64,000 nucleotides of DNA, from NCBI GenBank assembly GCA_963922875.1, contig CAWUJH010000005.1, forward strand, positions 372,001-436,000. The letters run 5' to 3'. The notes beneath the pieces were generated by a model. The model made no database searches. It was not told the origin of the DNA and was given only the letters and a program-made list of their open reading frames with translations. Source of the DNA: Ketobacter sp963922875. Its GTDB lineage: Bacteria > Pseudomonadota > Gammaproteobacteria > Pseudomonadales > Ketobacteraceae. Below, one piece after another: positions 53,189 through 63,052 of this stretch. The position numbers and the translations under genes are program-made. Numbering within the stretch: position 1 is the stretch's first letter; every line of letters starts with the position of its first letter.

Positions 53189-54397
53189 TTAACTTTGTTG
53201 AAGTTTGAGAAGGGTTGCCAGTAATACATTGCAGCCCTTTTCAATATCCTCCCAATGAGACCATTCATCTGGTGCATGGCTGACACCGCCAACGCTGGGG
53301 ATAAAAATCATACCGGTGGGGGTAATATCCGTAAAAAATTGCGCATCATGTCCGGCGCCGCTAGGCATTAATTGGTAACTGTAGTTCAGCTCCTGCGCAC
53401 TTTTTTCGATAAGTGCCATAATGTCTTCAGAGCACGCTTTCGGTTCGAGCCAGCTCATTTGTTCATATTCAAACATCAGGCGATGGCGGCGGGCAATTGC
53501 GGATAAGGCTTTGCGACAACTATAGGCAATGTCAGACATCACCTGTTCCGACATGTCCCGTCCCACCAAAGTGAAATCGGCCTCCCCTGGAATGGTGTGG
53601 GCATAGCCGGGCTTGAGCTCAACACGACCAATAGTAAGGCGTGTTTTGTCGGTACCGTTTTCGTCAATGATGCGTTGAATTTCATGGGCGAAATCGGCAA
53701 TTCCCATGAAAGCGTCACTGCGCATATCCATAGGAGCGGTGCCCGCATGATCGGCTTTGCCAATAAATTTTATTAACCATTTGAATACGCCTGAAATTCC
53801 TTCCACAACACCAATGGTTTTCTTTTGCGCTTCCAAGACTGGGCCTTGCTCAATATGTAATTCCAAAAAGGCTTTGATACTTTCGGGCGAGCGTTTGGCA
53901 TGCATTGCTTGATGATAGTCCAAGCCAAATTTAGCCATGGCAGACTTCAGGGTTTCACCAGTGGGATCTTTGGCCTGCTGTAACCAATCCAGAGTTAAAC
54001 TACCGGTTAATGCCTGCGCCCCCAGCATGCCCCCAAAGCGGCCTTCTTCTTCGCTAGTGGCGATGATTTCTACAGGGTAATTGAGCTGTATGTTGTTTTC
54101 CTGAATAACGCGCAGGCATTCAAGCCCGGCAAGAACGCCCAGGGTGCCGTCGAACAGGCCCCCGGCGGGAACCGAATCAAGGTGGGAACCAATCAAGATC
54201 GCAGGTTTGTCCATATCACCCAGGCGACCACAGATATTGCCCGCGCCATCCATATGGGTTTTAAGTCCGCTGCTAATAAAATAATCGAGCAACCATTGGC
54301 GCGCGGCCCAATCTGTTTCCGTAAAGCCTTGTCTGTAAATGCCGCGATCCGTTTCGTTAAAGCCGAATTCAGAAAGTCGATATATATCTTTTTCCAC
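53189..54397 (-). CDS. M20-family amidohydrolase (N-carbamoyl-L-amino-acid hydrolase/allantoate amidohydrolase type)
   Basis: A 402-residue zinc enzyme of the HyuC/AmaB/AllC group, which removes carbamoyl groups from N-carbamoyl amino acids or related ureido compounds. Motifs: GSHLDSVPAGGLFDGTLGVLAG, ATSEEEGRFGGMLGAQAL, FLELHIEQGPVLE, KADHAGTAPMDMRSDAF and SGAGHDAQFF. It converges on the amidotransferase gene with a 15-base gap. Substrate specificity within the group cannot be read directly. The context with a carbamoyltransferase favours an N-carbamoyl amino acid. Confidence 0.88.
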   Translation of the reverse strand: MEKDIYRLSEFGFNETDRGIYRQGFTETDWAARQWLLDYFISSGLKTHMDGAGNICGRLGDMDKPAILIGSHLDSVPAGGLFDGTLGVLAGLECLRVIQENNIQLNYPVEIIATSEEEGRFGGMLGAQALTGSLTLDWLQQAKDPTGETLKSAMAKFGLDYHQAMHAKRSPESIKAFLELHIEQGPVLEAQKKTIGVVEGISGVFKWLIKFIGKADHAGTAPMDMRSDAFMGIADFAHEIQRIIDENGTDKTRLTIGRVELKPGYAHTIPGEADFTLVGRDMSEQVMSDIAYSCRKALSAIARRHRLMFEYEQMSWLEPKACSEDIMALIEKSAQELNYSYQLMPSGAGHDAQFFTDITPTGMIFIPSVGGVSHAPDEWSHWEDIEKGCNVLLATLLKLQQS

Positions 54398-54667
54398 TCG
54401 GCTTATATTGATTTTATGGTTAATAATTAATCTCCTTCAGCGGGGCAGAGTATCGCTGTTGTCAGCCAATGTGATAACTATCATGCAAATAGAGGTCATA
54501 TGCAAATTCGTGGTAGCGCAAATGAATTGATTGGCCACCGATCAGCGATGCAGAACCTACCTATCCAGTTTTGCGAACGTTAAGTTAGTTCTGTAGTCTA
54601 AGGAGACTTTGGAGCTTTACCAATTCGTTCGAGCTCTATTAATTTCTCTGACAAGTGGAGAACAGCG

Positions 54668-57328
54668 ATGGCAAATGGGGGCATTAACACGTTCAACACA
54701 AAGCAATCTCTGGAAGTAGCTGGAGAAACCATGGAAATTTACTCCATTCAGTCTCTGGAAGATCAGGGTTGGGATATGGTTCATCAATTGCCGTATTCAC
54801 TCAAAGTGCTGCTCGAAAATTTATTGCGTAACGAAAACGGTAAAAGTGTTACGGAAGAGCATATTAAAGCCTTGCTGGAGTGGCCGAAGGAGTGTCGCTC
54901 TAAAAGTGAAATGGCATTTCATCCGGCCCGGGTGTTGATGCAGGATTTTACCGGTGTTCCGGCCGTGGTGGATCTGGCGGCGATGAGAGATGCGGTAGCG
55001 AAAAGGGGTAAGAATGCCGCATTGGTGAATCCGCTGACCGCTGTGGATCTGGTGATTGATCATTCCGTAACAGTGGATAAATTTGCCGACCCCTCGGCCT
55101 ATCATGATAACGTCGCCATAGAAATGGAACGCAACCATGAGCGCTATCAGTTTCTGCGTTGGGGTCAATCAGCGTTTAAGAATTTTCGTGTAGTACCACC
55201 GGGCACCGGTATCTGTCACCAGGTAAATTTAGAATATCTGGCGCAGGTAGCCTGGATACAGGAGGTTAATGGTAAGACACAGGTTATACCCGATACTTTG
55301 GTAGGAACAGACAGCCATACCACAATGATTAACGGATTAGGGGTGCTTGGCTGGGGTGTGGGTGGCATTGAAGCCGAAGCGGCCATGTTAGGTCAGCCTG
55401 TATCCATGCTAATTCCTGAAGTCGTAGGATTCGAGCTCAACGGTCAATTGGCTGCTGGCGTTACAGCAACGGATTTGGTCTTAACCGTGGTTCAAATGTT
55501 GCGCAAGCACGGTGTAGTTGGAAAGTTTGTGGAATTTTTCGGGACAGGATTGGATCAATTACCCATCTCTGATCGCGCAACTATTGCCAATATGGCACCG
55601 GAATATGGCGCAACTTGCGGCTTCTTCCCCGTAGATAACGAAACATTGAGATACCTGGAATTATCTGGCCGTTCTCCAGAACTAATCAGTCGGGTGGAAA
55701 AGTACTGTAAGACGCAAGGCTTATGGCGTGATGAATCTCATCCGCGGAGATATTCCAGTAAGTTAAGTCTAGATTTAGCGGAGGTAGTGCCCTGTGTTGC
55801 GGGGCCAAAGCGTCCCCAAGACAGAGTCATTTTGGAGGGATTATCTGCTGCGACCATGGCGCAAATAGAACTTGACGGGCATGGGGTTCGAACCGCTCCA
55901 GTGGTAGGTCAGGATTACAGCTTGAGTGATGGCGATGTGGTTATTGCAGCCATCACTTCTTGTACCAATACGTCCAATCCAGCGGTGATGCTGGCTGCGG
56001 GTTTGGTGGCAAAGAAGGCTGTGGAAGCAGGATTGGTGCGTAAGCCATGGGTTAAGACTTCACTCGCGCCGGGTTCAAAGGTGGTGACCGAATATTTGGA
56101 AAAATCCGGTCTGCAAACCTATTTGAATCAATTAGGCTTTGACCTGGTGGGTTACGGCTGTACTACCTGTATCGGCAACTCTGGGCCTTTAGCACCGGAA
56201 ATTGAAACAACCATTAAAGAAAACAACTTAGTGGCCTGTTCAGTACTTTCAGGTAATCGAAATTTTGAAGGCCGTATTCATCCGCGAGTAAAAGCCAACT
56301 GGCTGGCGTCGCCACCATTGGTCGTGCTGTTCGCGTTAGCGGGAACCACATTGATTGATGTGAATAAAGATCCCATTGCGACCACGGCAACAGGAAAACC
56401 CGTCAGTATGGCTGATCTATGGCCGACACCCGCTGAAATAGCGGAAGTGATGGCCTGTGTGTCTGGTGATATGTTCAGGCAAGAATATGCTGAGGTGTTC
56501 AATGGAACTCCGGAGTGGCAGGGGATTGAGGTCACTCAAAGCGAGATTTTTCCCTGGGACGAAAATTCCACCTATATTCAAAATCCACCTTTCTTCAGCA
56601 ATGAAGTTTTTGCGGCATTGGAGGATATCAAAGGCGCCCGCATTCTGGCATTGCTGGGCGACAGTATCACTACAGACCACATTTCTCCAGCGGGTAATAT
56701 TGCAGAAGAAAGTCCGGCTGGCGAGTATTTAAAGTCCAATGGTGTAGCAAAGGATTCATTTAACTCCTACGGATCTCGTCGCGGTAATCATGAAGTGATG
56801 ATGCGCGGAACCTTCGCCAATGTTCGAATCAAAAATGAAATGTATCCGGGTGTTGAAGGCGGCGTTACGTTATTAATGCCCGAGCAAACGCAGATGCCCA
56901 TCTATACCGCTGCCATGGAGTACCAAAAACAAAATACTCCGTTGATAGTGATTGCTGGTAAAGAATATGGTACCGGGTCGAGCAGAGACTGGGCGGCAAA
57001 AGGCACACGGTTGCTTGGTGTTAAGGCTGTTATTGCTGAAAGCTTTGAGCGTATTCACCGTTCCAATTTGATTGGAATGGGAGTGCTGCCCTTGGAATTC
57101 AAGGGCGAGACAAATCGACAGTCGCTGGGTTTGGACGGCAGTGAAGTCTTGTATATAAATGGGTTGGCTGATTTAGCTCTTGGCTCTGAAGTTACCTTGG
57201 TGATTGAGCGTGCCAGTGGAGAGCAGAATGAGACCACACTGGCCGTTCGCATTGATACGGATGATGAGCTGAAATACTTCCAGGCTGACGGTATTTTACA
57301 ATATGTTATTAATCAATTAACGGCGTAG
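54668..57328 (+). CDS. acnA: Aconitate hydratase A
   Basis: An 886-residue aconitase of the AcnA/IRP1 type, isomerising citrate and isocitrate in the TCA cycle. The three [4Fe-4S] cysteines are visible in TSCTNTSNP and GYGCTTCIGNSG. Further motifs are GTDSHTTMINGLGVLGWGVGGIEAE, GDSITTDHISPAGNI, and KEYGTGSSRDWAAKGT. A GGAG ribosome binding site precedes the ATG at 54668. The 270-base upstream region contains no evident regulator site. fumC starts 10 bases downstream. Confidence 0.96.
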   Translation: MANGGINTFNTKQSLEVAGETMEIYSIQSLEDQGWDMVHQLPYSLKVLLENLLRNENGKSVTEEHIKALLEWPKECRSKSEMAFHPARVLMQDFTGVPAVVDLAAMRDAVAKRGKNAALVNPLTAVDLVIDHSVTVDKFADPSAYHDNVAIEMERNHERYQFLRWGQSAFKNFRVVPPGTGICHQVNLEYLAQVAWIQEVNGKTQVIPDTLVGTDSHTTMINGLGVLGWGVGGIEAEAAMLGQPVSMLIPEVVGFELNGQLAAGVTATDLVLTVVQMLRKHGVVGKFVEFFGTGLDQLPISDRATIANMAPEYGATCGFFPVDNETLRYLELSGRSPELISRVEKYCKTQGLWRDESHPRRYSSKLSLDLAEVVPCVAGPKRPQDRVILEGLSAATMAQIELDGHGVRTAPVVGQDYSLSDGDVVIAAITSCTNTSNPAVMLAAGLVAKKAVEAGLVRKPWVKTSLAPGSKVVTEYLEKSGLQTYLNQLGFDLVGYGCTTCIGNSGPLAPEIETTIKENNLVACSVLSGNRNFEGRIHPRVKANWLASPPLVVLFALAGTTLIDVNKDPIATTATGKPVSMADLWPTPAEIAEVMACVSGDMFRQEYAEVFNGTPEWQGIEVTQSEIFPWDENSTYIQNPPFFSNEVFAALEDIKGARILALLGDSITTDHISPAGNIAEESPAGEYLKSNGVAKDSFNSYGSRRGNHEVMMRGTFANVRIKNEMYPGVEGGVTLLMPEQTQMPIYTAAMEYQKQNTPLIVIAGKEYGTGSSRDWAAKGTRLLGVKAVIAESFERIHRSNLIGMGVLPLEFKGETNRQSLGLDGSEVLYINGLADLALGSEVTLVIERASGEQNETTLAVRIDTDDELKYFQADGILQYVINQLTA

Positions 57329-57338
57329 TGAGTGAGCG

Positions 57339-58730
57339 ATGGATAAACGCATTGAGCGTGATTCTCTTGGTGAAGTGGCGGTCCCGGCACAACATCTTTG
57401 GGGTGCGCAAACTCAGCGCTCGCTAGCTAATTTCGCCATCGGCAACCAAAAGTTCCCGATAGAATTTATTCATCAATACGCCATATTAAAAAAAGCAGCG
57501 GCAATAACCAATGCCGAATTGCACAAGCTCGATGGAGACTTTTCAAATTATATTGTTAATGCCTGCGATGAAATTATTGCGGGTACCCATGATAATGAAT
57601 TCCCACTAGTTATTTGGCAAACGGGAAGCGGCACACAAACCAATATGAATTTGAATGAAGTTATTGCCTTCCGCGCCAATCAAATAGCCGGTACTCTGGA
57701 ACAACAGGATCGCAAAATTCATCCAAACGACCATGTTAATCTTTCTCAATCTTCCAATGATACATTTCCCACGGCGATGCATATGACGGTGCTTCATGAA
57801 TTGCAGAATCAACTGCTACCGGCCGTTCGGGATTTGATTGAGATATTAGAGCAAAAACAAGAGGAGTTTGCCAGTCACGTCAAAAGCGGAAGAACGCATT
57901 TGATGGATGCGACGCCAGTAACCTTGGGTCAAGAGTTCAGTGGTTATTGTCAGCAAATTCAATATGCAGAGCAGCGTTTACAGGCGGTTCAAGAACCGCT
58001 ACAAAGGCTTGCCATTGGTGCTAGTGCGGTGGGCACCGGTTTGAATACGCATGCTCAATGGTCTGAAAAAGTTTGTCAGAAAATCAGTCAGTTGACTGGA
58101 ATTATCTATAAGCCTGCGGCGAACAAATTCATGGCGCTGGCAGGGCATGAAGCGTTGGCAGATTATCATCATCAATTGGTCTTGTTGGCTACTTCGCTAA
58201 TGAAAATGGCTAATGATTTACGGTGGATGGCTAGCGGACCCCGCTGTGGTTTAGGCGAGATTCAATTGCCTGCCAATGAGCCAGGTAGTTCCATCATGCC
58301 GGGTAAGGTCAATCCCACACAAATTGAAGCAATGACGATGGTTTGCGTGCGCGTTATGGCAAATGGTTCAGCTATGGACATTGCCAATAGTCAAGGCCAG
58401 TTTGAGCTCAATGTTTACAAGCCACTTATCTTATATACCGCGTTGGAGTCCACTGGATTATTGAGTGATGCTATTCAGAGTTTTAATTCGAACTGCTTGA
58501 GGGGCATTCAGGCAGACGCCGATCGCCTAAGGTCAGTGATGAAACAATCATTAATGTTAGTCACGGCGCTGACACCCTATATTGGCTATGATCTGGCGGC
58601 AAAAGCGGCTAAGTTTGCGGTGGATCAAAACTGCTCTTTGCGTGATGCGGTTTTGACATTACAAATCATGTCTGGGGAGGAGTTCGATCAAAAGGTGGAC
58701 CCCCACCAGATGCTGGGCCCTTCAATTTAG
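57339..58730 (+). CDS. fumC: Fumarate hydratase class II
   Basis: A 463-residue iron-independent fumarase interconverting fumarate and malate. Signatures are TGSGTQTNMNLNEVIA, SQSSNDTFPTAMHM, KSGRTHLMDATPVTLGQEFSGY and GSSIMPGKVNPTQIEAM (active-site loop). An unusual coupling with acnA places two TCA enzymes in one operon. An intrinsic terminator follows at 58749-58808. Confidence 0.96.
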   Translation: MDKRIERDSLGEVAVPAQHLWGAQTQRSLANFAIGNQKFPIEFIHQYAILKKAAAITNAELHKLDGDFSNYIVNACDEIIAGTHDNEFPLVIWQTGSGTQTNMNLNEVIAFRANQIAGTLEQQDRKIHPNDHVNLSQSSNDTFPTAMHMTVLHELQNQLLPAVRDLIEILEQKQEEFASHVKSGRTHLMDATPVTLGQEFSGYCQQIQYAEQRLQAVQEPLQRLAIGASAVGTGLNTHAQWSEKVCQKISQLTGIIYKPAANKFMALAGHEALADYHHQLVLLATSLMKMANDLRWMASGPRCGLGEIQLPANEPGSSIMPGKVNPTQIEAMTMVCVRVMANGSAMDIANSQGQFELNVYKPLILYTALESTGLLSDAIQSFNSNCLRGIQADADRLRSVMKQSLMLVTALTPYIGYDLAAKAAKFAVDQNCSLRDAVLTLQIMSGEEFDQKVDPHQMLGPSI

Positions 58731-58748
58731 GCTAATAAAATAAAGCCT

Positions 58749-58808
58749 GGGTTTCTCTCTACAGCGTCCTAAGTGGACAGGCCGAGAGAGAGACCCTATG
58801 CTGTTTTT
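58749..58808 (+). terminator. Intrinsic terminator of acnA-fumC
   Basis: GGGTTTCTCTCT (58749-58760) pairs with AGAGAGAGACCC (58785-58796), 12 bp with one G-T pair. The loop contains a further small GTCC/GGAC stem. A run of five Ts at 58804-58808 follows after a short gap. Confidence 0.7.
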
Positions 58809-58852
58809 AATTTGTTTGTTTATCTTATGTCAGTGTAATGAAAGGAGCACTC

Positions 58853-59578
58853 ATGAACTCTGGATTTAGCCATCGACTGAGTTATGGCCTGGCGGCCGCC
58901 AGTCTTTTAGTGACTAGCGGACTATTTCCTAATTCAGTATTGGCCGGTGGCATTGATGCAGCCATTAAGGCCGGGTCACTGGGTGTTGGTTTGGAGCTGG
59001 GGTACACCTTCGAAGGTAGTAATTTTAGTTTCCGTTTACAGGGAAATGACTTTGATTACGACTATACCCTAGAAGAAGATGATATCGAATACGATACAAC
59101 CTTAGATCTTGCCAGTGTTGGATTCTTAGTGGATTGGCACCCATTTAGTGGTGCGTTTCGTTTTACCCTAGGTGTTTATGAGCATGAAAACAAAATCTAT
59201 GGAACTTCAAGCGGTGAGGGCGTCTACGAAATAGGTGATATCACCTATGTGGTTGATAGCAATGATAATTTTTTGCTTGAAGCTAATATTGATCTAGGCG
59301 ATGGGCTGGCGCCTTATGCTGGTATTGGCTGGGGGCATTCCCCCACTAACGATACCGGGCTGTTATTATCGTTGGATATTGGCGTGCTTTATCAGGGTGC
59401 GCCAGAGGTTGATTTGCAGGCTAGCGGTAACGCTACGGCCAACGGGTTCACTATAGATGTTGGGCAAGATCCTACGGCACAGGCTCAGGTTCAAGAAGAA
59501 GAAGATAATCTTGAAGACGACCTGTCACAATTTGATCTGTATCCAGTGATAACCTTTGGAATTGGCTATCGATTTTAG
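58853..59578 (+). CDS. Predicted outer-membrane beta-barrel-like protein
   Basis: A 241-residue exported protein. The ATG at 58853 has AAGGAG 7 bases upstream, whereas the frame's earlier ATG at 58838 does not. The signal peptide ends near residue 31 (NSVLA/GGID). The mature part alternates hydrophobic and polar residues (LGVGLELGYTFEGSNFSFRLQGNDFDYDYTL), is strongly acidic and ends with Phe (FGIGYRF), as barrel proteins do. A Gln/Glu/Asp-rich loop lies near 205-225. No named family; similar to marine proteins with an OmpW/OmpA-like look. Confidence 0.65.
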   Translation: MNSGFSHRLSYGLAAASLLVTSGLFPNSVLAGGIDAAIKAGSLGVGLELGYTFEGSNFSFRLQGNDFDYDYTLEEDDIEYDTTLDLASVGFLVDWHPFSGAFRFTLGVYEHENKIYGTSSGEGVYEIGDITYVVDSNDNFLLEANIDLGDGLAPYAGIGWGHSPTNDTGLLLSLDIGVLYQGAPEVDLQASGNATANGFTIDVGQDPTAQAQVQEEEDNLEDDLSQFDLYPVITFGIGYRF

Positions 59579-59648
59579 GGAATAACGTGCCGCCAGGGAT
59601 TACGCATTGGCGTTAATTCTGGCGGCTGTTGTGATTGGTCTTTCCACG

Positions 59649-60368
59649 TTACCAGGCTGTGTGCAATTCCATTTCCTGCTTGGGCGCCAGGCAGCGATCA
59701 AACTGATTATAGGCATTTTGTAACCACACCTTCACCCGCTTTCTTTCCGCGATAGACATGACTTTCGAATCATTAGCGGCAGCCCAAAAGCTCAAATTGT
59801 TGTAGTCAATTTTACGGGTTAGGGAAGGTTGTAATTTCTTGAGACTAATAATATGAACGCCGATGGATTTGGCTTTGTCCAAAACTGGGGATTGATGTAA
59901 GTGTTCAAAATCTTCTCCGCGACCGAAATTCTCCACTACAACAAGCTGTATGTTAGCGTCAGCAAAAGCTTGTATTAACGTGTCGAGCAGGTTTAGGGAG
60001 TCTGCACCGTCATCCATAACATGCCATAGATAAGGTTTGCAGCCGAGTTCATTAAATAATTCTATGGCGTCGCTTTCCTCGATCCATTCCAATAGCTCTG
60101 TGCGAGTCTGGGCGGCCAAATCCACAATGATGTCTTGCTCAGGATGATTTTCAACCGCTTCCACCAGTTCGTCCAGGCTGGCGAAATCGCTCATGGTTAA
60201 CGGCGAGGTGAACTCTCCGTAAAATCGAGAAAAAGTACCATGAGAGCTATCGGAATCAAAGCCACAGAAGGGTGAATTCTGATCAATATAATATTGGGCG
60301 AGTAACCGTGATGTCATTGATTTTCCAACACCACCTTTTTCACCGCCAATAAAGTGAATTTTGCTCAT
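59649..60368 (-). CDS. Lone ParA/MinD-family ATPase
   Basis: A 239-residue P-loop protein with a deviant Walker A (HFIGGEKGGVGKSMTSRLLAQYY) typical of ParA/MinD/CobQ ATPases, and FDSDSSHGTFSRFYG near the second motif. A weakly ParA-like LVVVENFGRGEDFEHL follows. No parB, plasmid or mobilisation gene lies beside it. ParA relatives of this kind occur as accessory or mobilisable-element genes; function unknown. Confidence 0.7.
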   Translation of the reverse strand: MSKIHFIGGEKGGVGKSMTSRLLAQYYIDQNSPFCGFDSDSSHGTFSRFYGEFTSPLTMSDFASLDELVEAVENHPEQDIIVDLAAQTRTELLEWIEESDAIELFNELGCKPYLWHVMDDGADSLNLLDTLIQAFADANIQLVVVENFGRGEDFEHLHQSPVLDKAKSIGVHIISLKKLQPSLTRKIDYNNLSFWAAANDSKVMSIAERKRVKVWLQNAYNQFDRCLAPKQEMELHTAW

Positions 60369-60467
60369 TTTAGAGTGTCTCCAGTTGGGGAATGCTGCAC
60401 TAAATTTCTGCCTTTATACTACCAAGCTGTGGTTACAGTGCAATGACCTATTGATCATACCTGGAAT

Positions 60468-60497
60468 AAAAAAAAAGGCTGCGATAAACGCAGCCTT
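60468..60497 (-). terminator. Intrinsic terminator of the malectin-domain gene
   Basis: AAGGCTGCG (60475-60483) and CGCAGCCTT (60489-60497) form a perfect 9-bp stem with a 5-base loop. On the plus strand nine As (60468-60476) precede it, giving a T-run after the stem on the minus strand, 25 bases downstream of the stop of the minus-strand gene. Confidence 0.9.
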
Positions 60498-60522
60498 GAA
60501 AGTGTTGCTAGGAGACATGAAG

Positions 60523-62736
60523 TTATTCGAGTACTTTGCTGATCCTTGTAGAGAGCTCACTTCGGTTATCATTGCTATCAATTGTGGCTAAAGCAAAGTA
60601 GTGAGTACCGGCTTCTACATCGCTAAAACTGTAGCTGGATTCAGTGCTTGGGATTTCAGCAACTTTGGTCATTTCTCCGGTGGCACTGTCAGAGTAGTAC
60701 ACTTCATAGGCCTTAATGTCGCTAGTAGTCAGAGCTGAACCGTCAGCGCGAGTTTTTGGTGCAGCCCAGGTTAGTGAAACATTGTAAGTTACATTAACGT
60801 CAAGTTGTGCTGTGGCGGAAATTATTTCAGTCGTGAAGCTGGTTACTACACAGTAGTAGCTGCCAGCATCCGACTTATCGGTTCCACTGATCACTAGGGT
60901 GTCGGAAGTGGCACCGCTAATGGCTGCACCGTTGTGGTACCACTGGTAGGTAATGCCCAGGTTACTTTCAGCTTTGACTGTGAATACTGCATTTTGTCCA
61001 CCGTCAACTGTGGTGCTAATCGGTTGTTCAGTGATGCCGAGAAGGACCAAGCCACCAGAACTTGAGGAATTACTATCAGTATTGTCTGTTCCTGAGTTTG
61101 TGTCAGTACCTGCATCGGTGTCAGTAGTAGAATCATCTGTGTTGTTTGATCCAGAGTTGTTGTCAAACAGAGCCAGCTCGATGACTTCTATACCAGCAAC
61201 TGATGGGTTTTCTTTAACATGGATGAAGTCAATATTTAAGGCTCCATCAACCACTTCGACGCTTGGGATTTCAACAATCAAGGCTGTTAGGGCTCCACCA
61301 GATTGTTGAAAAATGTCAACGTTATAGAGCTGAGCTTGACCTTCTGCATACACATCAAATACCCGCTTGCCGTTACCAAAGTTACCGGAATAATTTTCTG
61401 ATAGGTGCAGGCGAATAGCGTATTGGCCATTGGGTACTGCAAAGCTGTATTGCAATTCAGGAGTACTGCTTCGGTTCCAACGTTGAGTATTATAAATAGT
61501 GTCATCTAATGTGTTCAGGATTTCAGTGCTCAGGTTTTGCTTATCGACAGTGCCAGTGTTGAAACCGAAATCTGCGCTCCACTGATTGCCCGAAGTATCA
61601 GTCCAGCTGGTACCACCACTGTTTACACGAACCACCACTTTTTCCGCAGGTGTTTCTACCACTTCCTCGTCAATAACTGGTTCGTCTTCGGCGATAATTT
61701 CAATGGCCGCAACGGTGGGATTTTGTTGGTTGCGTGCGAAAAGAAGATTGAGTTTGCCATCACTAACTGCAACGTTATTGATGTCGTAAGTAATGGCATT
61801 GTAAGCGCCGGCATCTTTATAAACATCAACGTTTTCCAGGGCTAAATTACCTTCGGCTAGGACATTAAATACACGCTTTCCAATACCAAAGACACCGCTG
61901 TAATTTTCGGAAAAATGCAAGCGAACAGTGTAGTTGCCATCAGCAATATCGAAAGCATATTCGAGGTCTATATCATCGTTAAAATCGCGATGCTGTTCCT
62001 GATATAAGGTATCTTCAATAGTGTTTGCAATCGCTTCGTTGCTGGAGGCATTGGTGCCGGTGTTGAAGCCGTAGTCTGCTTCCCAGAGATTTCCATCAGC
62101 GTCATAATAACCACCGCCACCGGCATTCACGCGGAGCACAACTGTCTCTGTTGTGGACAGCTCAGGAGCTACTTCTTTTGGAACAGGCACAATTTCAATG
62201 CCCGCGATGGTAGGGTTTTGTTTGATATGCCCAAATTCAAGATTCAGTTGACCATCATTTACCTGGATTGCATCCAGCTCTAACACCAGTGCAGTTTTTG
62301 CTCCGGCAGAATCAAAAATATCAACGTGATTCAGCGCAATTTCGCCTTCTGCTGCCACGCTAAAAACGCGCAAGCCAGTACCAAAGGTTTTGCGATAGGT
62401 CTCGGCTAAATGAATCTTGACGTTATATTCACCATTAACCAGATCGATATTATAAGCTAGTTCTTTAGAATCGTAGGCGTCATAACGTTGAGTTTGATAG
62501 ATGCTATCATCTTCCGTGTTAGCAATAGAGCTAGTGGAGGTGGCGGTTATTCCAGTGTTATAGCCAAAGTCTGCTGACCAAAGGTTACCGTTGATATCCA
62601 CGTACTGACTGCCACCTACGTTGATTCTGATAGGTGATTCGGCTCCATTTGCGCCAAAACTAACTGTGGCACTAGTGAGTAGTGCTACCAGTGCGCTTGA
62701 TTGTGCCATTCGTCGAGAAAAAGAAGACTTAAACAT
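60523..62736 (-). CDS. Secreted triple-malectin, Ig-like and FN3 domain protein
   Basis: A 737-residue exported protein. A signal peptide ends near residue 30. Three tandem malectin-type domains follow (about 35-190, 200-355 and 365-525), each starting RxNxGG and containing GNxWxADxGxNTG, LHxSENY or LHLAETY, and a closing VAGIEV/VAAIEI. A low-complexity Asn/Thr/Ser/Asp linker (about 535-570) leads to an Ig-like domain (ITYQWYHNGAAISGATSDTLVI, SDAGSYYCVV) and a C-terminal fibronectin III domain. Malectin domains bind carbohydrates. No catalytic domain is present, so it may be an adhesin or polysaccharide-binding surface protein. Confidence 0.85.
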   Translation of the reverse strand: MFKSSFSRRMAQSSALVALLTSATVSFGANGAESPIRINVGGSQYVDINGNLWSADFGYNTGITATSTSSIANTEDDSIYQTQRYDAYDSKELAYNIDLVNGEYNVKIHLAETYRKTFGTGLRVFSVAAEGEIALNHVDIFDSAGAKTALVLELDAIQVNDGQLNLEFGHIKQNPTIAGIEIVPVPKEVAPELSTTETVVLRVNAGGGGYYDADGNLWEADYGFNTGTNASSNEAIANTIEDTLYQEQHRDFNDDIDLEYAFDIADGNYTVRLHFSENYSGVFGIGKRVFNVLAEGNLALENVDVYKDAGAYNAITYDINNVAVSDGKLNLLFARNQQNPTVAAIEIIAEDEPVIDEEVVETPAEKVVVRVNSGGTSWTDTSGNQWSADFGFNTGTVDKQNLSTEILNTLDDTIYNTQRWNRSSTPELQYSFAVPNGQYAIRLHLSENYSGNFGNGKRVFDVYAEGQAQLYNVDIFQQSGGALTALIVEIPSVEVVDGALNIDFIHVKENPSVAGIEVIELALFDNNSGSNNTDDSTTDTDAGTDTNSGTDNTDSNSSSSGGLVLLGITEQPISTTVDGGQNAVFTVKAESNLGITYQWYHNGAAISGATSDTLVISGTDKSDAGSYYCVVTSFTTEIISATAQLDVNVTYNVSLTWAAPKTRADGSALTTSDIKAYEVYYSDSATGEMTKVAEIPSTESSYSFSDVEAGTHYFALATIDSNDNRSELSTRISKVLE

Positions 62737-63052
62737 TTAATTCATACCTAAAATTGTTGCTTAAAGAGATTGTTGCTGCTCAAGGGCAAAGATAGTCGTT
62801 GCTGGGGAGGGCGCTTGTGGTGTTCATCACATCTCTGAAGTAATCACTGTTTCATCATGAAATGTGTGCAAGGGGTCACAGCCCATAGCTGAACTGGCCT
62901 GAAATTAATGTGCTAGCTGAATCGATTATTTTTTTAGTTTTGTTTGATGTTTTTTGGTGCTTTTTTTTCATGCCTTTGTTAGATACTATGACTGTAGTTT
63001 TGCACGTTGAATTTATGTGATGCCTATCCCATCCCCACAAAGAAACGTTAAG

